A DNA stretch of 9,406 nucleotides from Thermoleophilaceae bacterium (GTDB taxonomy: Bacteria; Actinomycetota; Thermoleophilia; Solirubrobacterales; Thermoleophilaceae): NCBI GenBank assembly GCA_013812065.1, contig JACCUC010000163.1, forward strand, positions 1-9,406, written 5' to 3'. Position numbers and translations under genes: made by a program. The notes beneath the pieces were generated by a model. That model ran no database searches. It saw nothing but the letters and a program-made list of their open reading frames with translations, and had not been told where the DNA came from. This document shows, piece after piece, positions 1 to 5,319 of the stretch; the first letter of the stretch is position 1, and every line of letters begins with the position of its first letter.

Positions 1-478
1 CGACCGGCTCCCGCTCACTGGCACTCACCGGCGCGCCGAGCAGGCGGTCGTACGCGATCCCGAGCCGGTCGACGCCGATGCCGGCCGAGTTGATCGTCTC
101 GGGACGGTCGGCGAAGCGCATCTGCGCTGCCACCGAGCCGATGTCGGGGCCGGTCTCGCCGACGCGCAGGAGCTCGCCCAGCGCGCCGGACTCGAGCGTG
201 GCGTCGTTGTTGACAAAAGCGACGAAGCCGCCGCTCGAGCGTTCGAGGCCCACGTTCACGCCGCCCGTGAACCCCCGGTTCTCCGTGAGCTCGGTCAACA
301 TCGCCCCCGGGAACTTCGCCCGGACGAGCGCTCCCGAGCCGTCGCCTGAACCGTTGTCCACCACCACCAGCTCGGTCTCCCCGTCGACCTCGGCCAGTGC
401 GGCCTCGAGCGAGTGCAGGCACGCCCGCAGCAGCTCAGGCTGGCGGTAGTTCAGAACGATCACGCTCAGCAGCGTCAT
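1..478 (-). CDS. Family 2 glycosyltransferase, N-terminal part (runs off window start)
   Basis: The first 159 residues are visible; the frame is open to the window edge, so the C-terminus is missing. It is a GT-A fold, family 2 enzyme that would move a sugar, plausibly rhamnose, from a nucleotide donor onto a surface glycan at the cytoplasmic face of the membrane. Visible marks are the N-terminal strand LLSVIVLNYRQPE (3-15), the nucleotide-binding VVVDNGSGDGS (38-48), ENRGFTGGVNVGL (67-79) and VNNDA (89-93), which takes the place of the metal-binding DxD. The catalytic ED pair expected later lies outside the window. The ATG at 478 overlaps the rmlC stop as ATGA, so translation is coupled to rmlC, the maker of dTDP-rhamnose precursor. 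That neighbour supports, but does not prove, a rhamnosyltransferase role. The acceptor is unknown. Confidence 0.9.
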   Translation of the reverse strand, partial: MTLLSVIVLNYRQPELLRACLHSLEAALAEVDGETELVVVDNGSGDGSGALVRAKFPGAMLTELTENRGFTGGVNVGLERSSGGFVAFVNNDATLESGALGELLRVGETGPDIGSVAAQMRFADRPETINSAGIGVDRLGIAYDRLLGAPVSASEREPV

Positions 479-1077
479 GCGCACCGCTCTCCCGAGAGGG
501 ACGTCCTGTAGCGGAACGGAAGCTCGTCGGCCACCTCGCGCAGCCGCGGCGCCTGAGCGTCGCGTGCGGAGGGCACGAGCTCGAGCCCCTCCGGCCAGGC
601 GATCGCCAGGTCGGGATCGTCGTAGGCGATCGCGCCCTCCGACTGCTGGTCGTAGTAGGCGTCGCAGCGGTAGACCACGTCGGCCACCTCGCTCAGGACG
701 CAGAATCCGTGCGCGAACCCTGCCGGGCATAGAAGCTGGCTCATGTTCTCGTCGGAGAGCTCGAACGCCTGCCATTCCCCGAAGGTCGGGGAGCCACGGC
801 GGATGTCGATCACGACGTCGAGGATCGCCCCGCGCGCACAGCGCACGAGCTTGGCCTGACCCTCGTCGCGGGGACCGCCGCGGGTCTGGAAGTGCATCCC
901 CCGCACGACGCCGCGCCGCGAGCGCGAGTGGTTGTCCTGGACGAACTCGTGCGGGATGCCGAGCTCGGCCCACTCCTCGCGACGGTAGGTCTCCGAGAAG
1001 AAGCCCCGCTCGTCGCCGAAGACCTTCGGCTGGACGAGGACGGGTCCCTCGAGGCGGGTGTCAAGGCGCTCGGCCAT
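475..1077 (-). CDS. rmlC: dTDP-4-dehydrorhamnose 3,5-epimerase
   Basis: RmlC epimerises C3 and C5 of dTDP-4-keto-6-deoxyglucose in the cytosol, the third step of dTDP-L-rhamnose synthesis. The 200-residue length is normal for this cupin family. The expected blocks are in order: DERGFFSETY (22-31), the RGMHFQ motif (59-64) with catalytic His62, LDVVIDIRRGSPTFG (86-100), CPAGFAHGF (117-125), VVYRCDAYYD (134-143) with the candidate catalytic tyrosine, and YDDPDLAIAWP (152-162) with the supporting Asp. The stop overlaps the next glycosyltransferase start by 4 bases. There is no Shine-Dalgarno upstream of the ATG; a TACAAT box ends 11 bases before it, suggesting a near-leaderless transcript. The first 73 codons exist again at 5024-5242, where only that part survives. 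Family call is very sure. Confidence 0.97.
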   Translation of the reverse strand: MAERLDTRLEGPVLVQPKVFGDERGFFSETYRREEWAELGIPHEFVQDNHSRSRRGVVRGMHFQTRGGPRDEGQAKLVRCARGAILDVVIDIRRGSPTFGEWQAFELSDENMSQLLCPAGFAHGFCVLSEVADVVYRCDAYYDQQSEGAIAYDDPDLAIAWPEGLELVPSARDAQAPRLREVADELPFRYRTSLSGERCA

Positions 1078-1111
1078 GGGGAACCGGGATTGTAGGTCCG
1101 CCGCCCTGCTC
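860..1111. repeat. Direct repeat, left copy (5' end and upstream region of rmlC)
   Basis: This stretch matches 5025-5275 in the same orientation. Over the coding part (860-1077 against 5025-5242) I count 5 substitutions in 218 bases and no indel. A one-base indel follows just upstream of the ATG, and clear similarity fades at about 1111. The left copy is part of the intact rmlC. The two copies bracket about 3.9 kb of unrelated DNA. Confidence 0.93.
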
Positions 1112-1235
1112 GCCGGTAGACGTGCGGCTGCTCCTCCCCCGTGGCGATGTCGACGACCCGAGTCCAGTCGTAGCGGCCGAGCGGTGGATCGGAATACAGC
1201 TGCCTGTAGTAGCGACGGCCCTCGAAGTAGGAATG
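1085..1235 (-). other. Unassigned protein-like reading frame upstream of rmlC
   Basis: In the minus-strand frame whose codons begin at 1235 there is an uninterrupted, natural-looking stretch rich in Tyr and Arg, with pieces such as HSYFEGRRYYRQLYSD, RYDWTRVVDIATGEE and RRTYNPG. It has no start codon, runs out of frame into rmlC, and follows a TGA about 40 bases upstream. I do not recognise the family. It may be a fossil of a gene broken when the segment to its right was inserted, or chance in GC-rich DNA. The antisense frame is also open, which lowers confidence. Confidence 0.2.
1089..1094 (-). promoter_or_regulatory. Putative -10 element of rmlC (near-leaderless)
   Basis: Read on the minus strand this is TACAAT, five of six matches to the sigma-A -10 consensus. 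It ends 11 bases before the rmlC ATG, so initiation would fall only a few bases upstream of the start codon, which fits the absence of a ribosome binding site. The same box is kept in the second rmlC copy (5253-5258). No convincing TTGACA-like -35 sits 16-18 bases upstream. The call rests on one hexamer and its spacing. Confidence 0.4.
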
Positions 1236-1243
1236 GGTGACCT

Positions 1244-1866
1244 GTGAGCGTCGGGGCCGCAGAAGCGGTCGTCTACGAGCTCGTCCTCACCGCGGCGTTT
1301 GACGTTCGTGATCATGGCTGTGGCCACCGATGGGCGAGCGGTGGACAACGGCGCTGCCATCGCCATCGGAGGCACGGTCGCGCTCGAAGCTCTGTTCGGT
1401 GGACCTGTGACCGGTGCGTCGATGAAGCCGGCGCGCCCCTGCGGCCCGGCGCTCGCCTCGTCGATGTGGGACGACGTTTGTCTTCGCAGCGCCGGGCGGT
1501 CGCAGGATGGAGCGAGGCGCTGTTCGCTGAGGCGGGCCCAGGGTCGGCACGAGCCGAGTCGGCCGGACGACGCCCGCCGAGCGCGTGCATACACAGGCGG
1601 TCGAGGTCATGCGGGAGAAGCGTATCGACCTCGAAGTTCAAAGAGGCCCCAGCCACTCGACCGCGCACGCGGCCTAACGCGCTGATCTAGTGGTGACGAT
1701 GGGCGGCGACCAGCGCCCGTACATAGCGGGCAAGCGGTACATCGACTGGGACCTGCCCGACCCGCAGGGAAGGCCTCTGAACGACATCCGGACTGTTCGC
1801 GAGGAGATAGCGACCCGCGTTGCGGATCTGGTCCACCAGCTGGGTGCGGGCAGCTCCTGGAGCTGA
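1244..1866 (+). pseudogene. Decayed aquaporin-arsenate reductase (MIP-ArsC) fusion gene
   Basis: Three frames must be joined to read this relic. Codons from 1244 give an aquaporin helix start (VVYELVLTAAF). From 1299 the next frame gives TFVIMAVATDGRAV, then AAIAIGGTVALEALFGG and GASMKPARPCGPAL, a second-half MIP NPA box in which Asn is now Lys (1425). After WDD the last aquaporin helix is missing and the ArsC (LMW phosphatase-type) P-loop VCLRSAGRSQ follows directly, with Cys codon 1479-1481 and Arg 1497-1499. The frame shifts at about 1505 to SEALFAEAGPGSARAESAG and again near 1565 to TPAERVHTQAVEVMREK. A TAA interrupts at 1675. After it, DLVVTMGGDQRPYIAGKRYIDW reads on in the same frame to TGA at 1864, lacking the Cys residues normally found after MG. 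Intact actinobacterial fusions of this kind export arsenite made from arsenate. This copy cannot encode one protein. Confidence 0.82.
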
Positions 1867-1996
1867 GCACCTGTGTCTGGGCGCTCAGCTCGAGTGCGAC
1901 GTCGACGGACGGGGGGATGCCCGGGTCCCTGAGGCAGGCCGGAGCACGTGGTCCGCCAGCGGTCAGACAAGTAACGTGGCCAGAAAGACACCGCCC
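1867..1996. other. Intergenic gap, nothing recognised
   Basis: This 130-base gap separates the end of the ArsC relic from the convergent end of the minus-strand secreted-protein operon. I see no gene, clear terminator hairpin or repeat in it. Confidence 0.5.
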
Positions 1997-3007
1997 TTAC
2001 TCCTCGCCTCCGCGCGTCATATCGGTCCTGCTCCGTCTTCGTCTCGCGGTAATGAACCAGGCGCCCATGAGCAGGACACCCGCGCCCAAGAGACCGACCG
2101 CGGTAAGGTTTAGCTCTCGACGGCGGGAGCCAGCCACTACCGCCGTAGACGCCTGCGGCTCGTTGTACTGCCGTGCAACCGCGAGCTTGATTGCATATCG
2201 TCCCGACTCGGCCGGAATGACGGAGAAGGAGCCCGACCGCCCTTCTTCGACAGACTCGAAGTAGATTGCCGTCTCGCCTCGGGCCACGAGTTCTGGGCTG
2301 CTCGTCTCCAATTGGACGGTCACTGGTACGTCCGGCCGCCCCCCACGTCGCTCCAATCGAAAGGGCACCTTGACCTCATGGCCCACCTCCCCCACAACCG
2401 GGCCAGCCGGTGCGCCTAGGCGGAGCTCGTCGGGGGGTACAGTTGTGACCCCGACGCCGGAACTGGGTCGGACTTCAATGACCTGGGGTGCAGGACCCTC
2501 GATCGCTTCAAGGGCGAACATCAGCTCGTTCGACCCGCCCTTGACGCCTGCCCGCTGTAGGTAGTTGGCAAGCGTTGCGTGGACAACGCGACCGTCCGCA
2601 ACCTGTCTATCCCGGCCGCTTATGAGCCCGAGCGTCTCCGTTATGATCCTCCGCGGAGTGACGGTGAACTTGATTTGGGCCGCTGTCCGACCATTAGTTG
2701 ACCCGCTCAGCAGATACGTTCCCCGCGTTCCCTCACGAAAATGGGCACGTACGTCTACCTTGATCGTGAACCAGGCCTTCTGCCCCTGACGTGCCCCAGC
2801 CGGCAGTCGGTACTTCGTCGCTTGTGTCCCAAATCGCCGGTCAAAGGTGATCGCCCCGTCTAGACCAAGCTTACGAAGGGACGTGAAACCCGGTCGTTGC
2901 GGTATCCGCTCAAGGCTGTCCGCGACTGGTGGCACCACCGCCGCGTGCACCAGCAGTAGCGCAGTCAGAGGCCACGTCCACCCAGCTACGCGGAAGGCGG
3001 TGACCAT
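1997..3007 (-). CDS. Type I membrane protein of unknown function, signal peptide and C-terminal anchor
   Basis: I do not recognise this 336-residue protein. Its N-terminus has a hydrophobic segment typical of an export signal (WPLTALLLVHAAVVPPVA, about 12-29). A roughly 250-residue outside region follows, rich in beta-type alternation, with stretches resembling Ig-like or CARDB-like folds (PVTVQLETSSPELVARGE, then FSVIPAESGRYAIKLAV). Near residues 301-320 a membrane helix (LTAVGLLGAGVLLMGAWFI) is followed by the basic stop-transfer sequence ARRRRSR. That predicts a cell-surface protein held by one C-terminal helix. The ATG at 3007 has a purine-rich GAGGCGG just upstream and lies 15 bases after the ancestral stop (3023) of the preceding gene. 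It is the last gene of a three-gene operon of exported proteins. It is less GC-rich than the flanking sugar genes. Confidence 0.85.
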   Translation of the reverse strand: MVTAFRVAGWTWPLTALLLVHAAVVPPVADSLERIPQRPGFTSLRKLGLDGAITFDRRFGTQATKYRLPAGARQGQKAWFTIKVDVRAHFREGTRGTYLLSGSTNGRTAAQIKFTVTPRRIITETLGLISGRDRQVADGRVVHATLANYLQRAGVKGGSNELMFALEAIEGPAPQVIEVRPSSGVGVTTVPPDELRLGAPAGPVVGEVGHEVKVPFRLERRGGRPDVPVTVQLETSSPELVARGETAIYFESVEEGRSGSFSVIPAESGRYAIKLAVARQYNEPQASTAVVAGSRRRELNLTAVGLLGAGVLLMGAWFITARRRRSRTDMTRGGEE

Positions 3008-3035
3008 ACCGCCTCTGACGACCTAAGCCGATGGA

Positions 3036-3175
3036 TCCCATTCCTTGCAGCCAAACACGCCACCCGAGTCGTCGTCCATGAGGCGGCCGGCCGGGACACA
3101 AAGGGCGGTCGCCCAGCCGTCATTGTTCCACACGTGGTTTCCATCTATCCGATACCGCTCGTAATTAGCGAATCG
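3036..3175. repeat. Tandem direct repeat, distal copy (3' end of secreted-protein gene)
   Basis: This matches 3181-3320 at a 145-base offset, with about 5 mismatches over some 136 compared bases. In the gene's direction it is the second copy and is out of frame with the first, because 145 is not a multiple of three. It carries the probable original stop TAG (3023-3025) just beyond it. A long untranslated relic peptide (VWNNDGWATALCVPAGR and on) can still be read here. Confidence 0.93.
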
Positions 3176-3932
3176 ATCCATCCCATTCGTTGCAGCCAAA
3201 CACGCCACCCGAGTCGTCGTCCATGAGGCGGCCGGCCGGGACACAAAAGGCGGTCGCCCAGCCGTCATTGTTCCACACGTGGTTTCCATCTATCCGGTAC
3301 GGCTCGTAATTAGAGAAGTTGATCGCGTCGTTGGCGTGCCGATAGCCACGCTCAAACCAATACCTGGCAAGCTTGCCTTCTGCATACTCGCTATGGCCAT
3401 AAGACGGCTGGCAGATCTCGTTACGGTCAATATGCGTGGTGCCCACCACGAAATAGCCCCAGTCAACGTCGTACATGCGGTCGTCACCATCGGCGTAGAG
3501 CCTGTAGTGATAGACATCACCGTAGCATGCGCCGATGCCGGTTTTCATTCCGTGATCAGCGTCGTACAAGGCGCCCCCTGGGGCGTCTTGAACGTAGGCA
3601 TGATTTTCACTTGCGTAGGGCGGACCGACACCATAGGCGCCGAAGAAGATTTGCTTTAGCTTATCTACCTCAGCGTTGTTGAAGAAGATGAGCCCAATTG
3701 GCATGGACGCGTTATCCGTGGTACCCGGTACGCTCTGAAAATCATAGTTGGTAAAGAGGTCGTGTCCGTCACCGTTGTCGAACAGTATATTCGTATACCC
3801 ATTCGACGGCGTTGCTGCCTCTGACTCTGAGGCTCTCACCCCGAGAATCGCTGCAAGCAGGCCCAGGACGAGTGGCACGAGACCCAGAAAGACACGCAGG
3901 TGTCTACGCGAAAAGTAATCTGCGCGGCTCAC
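3165..3932 (-). CDS. Secreted Asp/Tyr/Asn-rich protein of unknown function, altered C-terminus
   Basis: This 255-residue protein has a basic start and a hydrophobic core at 13-31 (VFLGLVPLVLGLLAAILGV), ending in small residues near 35-41, a classical signal peptide. The mature part is rich in Gly, Asp, Tyr, Asn and Trp. Its four Cys (136, 174, 230, 247) could form two disulfides. Segments such as GACYGDVYHYRLYADGDD (134-151) and WGYFVVGTTHIDRNE (158-172) look like a folded extracellular domain, but I cannot name the family. The GTG start overlaps the upstream gene's stop as GTGA, so it is translationally coupled. The last five residues (DGSIR) are an artefact of a 145-bp tandem duplication. 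The ancestral gene probably ended EWDPSA with stop at 3023-3025, which now lies behind the new TAA (3165-3167). GC content is about 55% in a sampled line, far below the flanks. Confidence 0.85.
   Translation of the reverse strand: MSRADYFSRRHLRVFLGLVPLVLGLLAAILGVRASESEAATPSNGYTNILFDNGDGHDLFTNYDFQSVPGTTDNASMPIGLIFFNNAEVDKLKQIFFGAYGVGPPYASENHAYVQDAPGGALYDADHGMKTGIGACYGDVYHYRLYADGDDRMYDVDWGYFVVGTTHIDRNEICQPSYGHSEYAEGKLARYWFERGYRHANDAINFSNYEPYRIDGNHVWNNDGWATAFCVPAGRLMDDDSGGVFGCNEWDGSIR
3181..3320. repeat. Tandem direct repeat, proximal copy (coding)
   Basis: This is the copy still translated in the 3165-3932 gene; it encodes roughly residues 205-251, including Cys230 and Cys247. Of five base differences from the distal copy, four change the residue when each copy is read in its own ancestral frame (Asn/Lys, Phe/Leu, Pro/Arg, Ser/Ala). 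Confidence 0.93.
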
Positions 3933-4540
3933 TCGCCGGCCGAGGGAAAGTGCCTATTCCCAGGCTCCTCAGTGACGGTCGAGCCGAGGCCGGGTTGAAT
4001 GCTCACGACCTCATCACGGGTGAAATCGACCTGGACCATCAGAACCCGCACATCGCGGATCGAGGCGTGGATATCGAGTCGCTCGTAGGCGGTACCCGCC
4101 CTGTTGTAGCGGATGCCAGGGAGTACGACGTTTCGTGCATCAACTGGAGAGCTGAGACGGAGATCGGCGACCGCGCCGATGATCTCAGGGCTGCCCGCAT
4201 GGGTCCACGGCCCCGAGCGCTCAACCTTGTAGTCGGTGCCGGCGAGGAGGCGATCGAGGGTTGGGTCACCGGAGATAACTCGCTCGGCTCGCGCCAGCAG
4301 TTCCGGCGGTAGCTGCTCGGCCTTCCGCGCTGGGGGGGACTCGGTCGGTGCCTTCGGCGATGCCGAGGTTCCGCCACTCTCCGGCGATCCGACGGGCACC
4401 TCTGGTGCCGTCTCTACACTGGACTCCGGAAGATCCAGCTTGGGTGGGGCGAAGGTATCGACGATGGCCCCGCCCGCGGGGGTAACCACTATCGCCACCG
4501 CAAAGGCAACGAGCACAAAGGTAGTTACCGGCAGCTTCAA
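3929..4540 (-). CDS. Exported protein with Pro/Ser/Glu linker and small C-terminal domain, unknown function
   Basis: From the TTG at 4540 this is 203 residues. MKLPVTTFVLVAFAVAIVV is a textbook signal peptide or signal anchor, with AGG-A near 22-25 as possible cleavage site. Residues 30-77 form a disordered linker rich in Pro, Ser, Glu and Thr. Residues 78-190 look like a compact domain: PPELLARAERVISGDPTLDRL helix, then YKVERSGPW, LPGIRYNR and VLMVQVDFTRDEVVSIQPG strands. The shape is loosely like a PepSY-type domain, but I would not name it. I prefer TTG 4540 because GAGGAGAAGG stands just before it and a TTGACA -35 box (4584-4589) would put transcription start near 4554. That excludes the longer frame beginning at TTG 4576; GTG 4552 is a second option. 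It is first in the operon and its stop overlaps the next start by GTGA. Confidence 0.8.
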   Translation of the reverse strand: MKLPVTTFVLVAFAVAIVVTPAGGAIVDTFAPPKLDLPESSVETAPEVPVGSPESGGTSASPKAPTESPPARKAEQLPPELLARAERVISGDPTLDRLLAGTDYKVERSGPWTHAGSPEIIGAVADLRLSSPVDARNVVLPGIRYNRAGTAYERLDIHASIRDVRVLMVQVDFTRDEVVSIQPGLGSTVTEEPGNRHFPSAGE

Positions 4541-4560
4541 CCTTCTCCTCACCGAGGAAG

Positions 4561-4589
4561 CGTCTACCAGAAACAAGGGACGATGTCAA
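4561..4589 (-). promoter_or_regulatory. Promoter of the three-gene secreted-protein operon
   Basis: On the minus strand a perfect TTGACA (4584-4589) is followed by a 17-base spacer and TAGACG (4561-4566), a weak -10 that keeps the leading TA. Transcription would start near 4554, just upstream of the GAGGAGAAGG ribosome binding site (4541-4550) and the TTG start at 4540. The -35 and spacing are good; the -10 is the weak part. Confidence 0.5.
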
Positions 4590-4843
4590 GAGGGAAGTCA
4601 GAGGTTCGTCCAAGGGACGTTGCCGCCAGGGCCGCGGCTGCAGCGGGGCTAGCGGCCGCCTCTACGCCAGACGCGCGGATGGCGGACTCGGGCCGCTAAC
4701 CCGGATCGTTCATGAAGCAGCCGCGCCCCGCAGTTCGGGGGCGCGGTTTCGCCGCCTGAGCAGGGATTCTTGGGGTTCTTTGGACTCGTAGACCCGGCTC
4801 GGGAGGATCACCGTTGAATGCAGCGGAGAGGCCCCTTTGAGAA
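4590..4843. other. Intergenic stretch before the IS1380 relic
   Basis: This noncoding stretch separates the secreted-protein operon promoter from the transposase fragment. Besides the hairpin at 4721-4746 it holds an 8-base inverted repeat (4650-4657 with 4691-4698). The left end of the insertion sequence should be somewhere in here, but I could not fix a terminal repeat because the opposite end is absent. Confidence 0.4.
4721..4746. terminator. GC-rich hairpin, possible terminator
   Basis: CCGCGCCCC (4721-4729) can pair with GGGGCGCGG (4738-4746) around an 8-base loop. On the plus strand it is followed by only three T residues, so it is a weak candidate for intrinsic termination. It lies between the promoter of the secreted-protein operon and the IS1380 relic. 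It may instead be an end structure of the insertion sequence that shields the transposase from outside transcription. Confidence 0.35.
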
Positions 4844-5024
4844 GTGAGCGCGGACGGCAAGCGGTTGGCGTCGCACGCCAGGAGTGCGTTGCTGGTTGCA
4901 CTGGCGGACAAAGTGGGGCTGACGGATGCCTTCGCGGAGGCGCTCGCGCCCAGCCGTGAGCGGCGCTGCGCCCACGACCCCGGCGAGGTGGTGCGCGACC
5001 TGTGCGCGATGCTGGCCGACGGGG
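4844..5024 (+). pseudogene. IS1380-family transposase, N-terminal fragment
   Basis: The frame from GTG 4844 encodes about 60 residues with the N-terminal pattern of IS1380-type DDE transposases: SADGKRLASHARSALL, then LADKVGLTDAFAEALAP, a basic RERRCAHDPGEVV and DLCAMLADGA. Homology stops at about 5025, where the sequence becomes the antisense of the duplicated rmlC 5' end. The open frame continues to 5323 only as a shadow of that repeat. The catalytic DDE domain, well over 300 residues in complete members, is missing, so it cannot transpose. A TGA lies just upstream of the GTG in frame. Family recognition is from sequence memory and is fairly sure; the exact element cannot be named. Confidence 0.75.
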
Positions 5025-5242
5025 CCCTCGTCGCGGGGACCGCCGCGGGTCTGGAAGTGCATTCCCCGTACGACGCCGCGCCGCGAGCGCGAGTGGTTGT
5101 CCTGGACGAACTCGTGCGGGATGCCGAGCTCCGCCCACTCCTCGCGACGGTAGGTCTCCGAGAAGAAGCCCCGCTCGTCGCCGAAGACCTTCGGCTGGAC
5201 GAGGACGGGTCCCTCGAGGCGGGTGTCGAGCCGCTCGGCCAT
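5024..5242 (-). pseudogene. rmlC: Truncated second copy of rmlC (first 73 codons)
   Basis: From the ATG at 5242 the first 73 residues are identical to intact RmlC, through RGMHFQ and GGPRDEG. The reading frame then crosses into the antisense of the IS1380 fragment and ends at 4808 after 71 unrelated residues. The later catalytic Tyr, the Asp-containing DDPDLAIAWP block and most of the cupin barrel are missing, so it cannot be an active epimerase. Start codon and TACAAT box are kept, so it may still be transcribed. All five base differences from the intact gene are synonymous. Confidence 0.9.
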
Positions 5243-5275
5243 GGGGACCGGGATTGTAGGTCCGTCGCCCTGCTC
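5025..5275. repeat. Direct repeat, right copy (5' end of rmlC, truncated)
   Basis: Second copy of the 860-1111 sequence. Its left edge lies exactly where recognisable IS1380 transposase coding sequence ends (about 5024-5028). Its right edge runs into the 5' flank of the glycosyltransferase starting at 5320. The TACAAT box and start codon of rmlC are both retained. Confidence 0.93.
5253..5258 (-). promoter_or_regulatory. Duplicated -10 element before truncated rmlC
   Basis: TACAAT on the minus strand, 10 bases before the ATG at 5242, copied with the rmlC 5' end. If active it would transcribe the truncated gene toward the secreted-protein operon and antisense to the IS1380 relic. Confidence 0.3.
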
Positions 5276-5319
5276 CCGCTACGTCTGGATCGCCGACGAC
5301 CGTCTGCCAGACTGCCCCG

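Noticed and set aside
477..1247. Plus-strand 256-codon open frame antisense to rmlC
   Set aside because: It is mostly Arg/Pro/Ala strings over a gene with clear epimerase motifs on the other strand. Only the last about 45 codons look natural, and they overlap the equally uncertain Tyr-rich frame.
1061..1594. Minus-strand 177-codon open frame over the ArsC relic
   Set aside because: The opposite strand carries recognisable aquaporin and ArsC sequence in pieces; the minus-strand product has no recognisable motif.
3023..3289. Separate 88-codon gene in the distal tandem copy
   Set aside because: It has no ribosome binding site, begins in out-of-frame sequence of the preceding gene, and its recognisable part is simply the duplicated 3' end; it is a repeat relic.
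4650..4698. 8-base inverted repeat tagcggcc / ggccgcta
   Set aside because: It is short, with a 33-base gap and GC-rich composition, so chance is likely; it could not be tied to an IS end.
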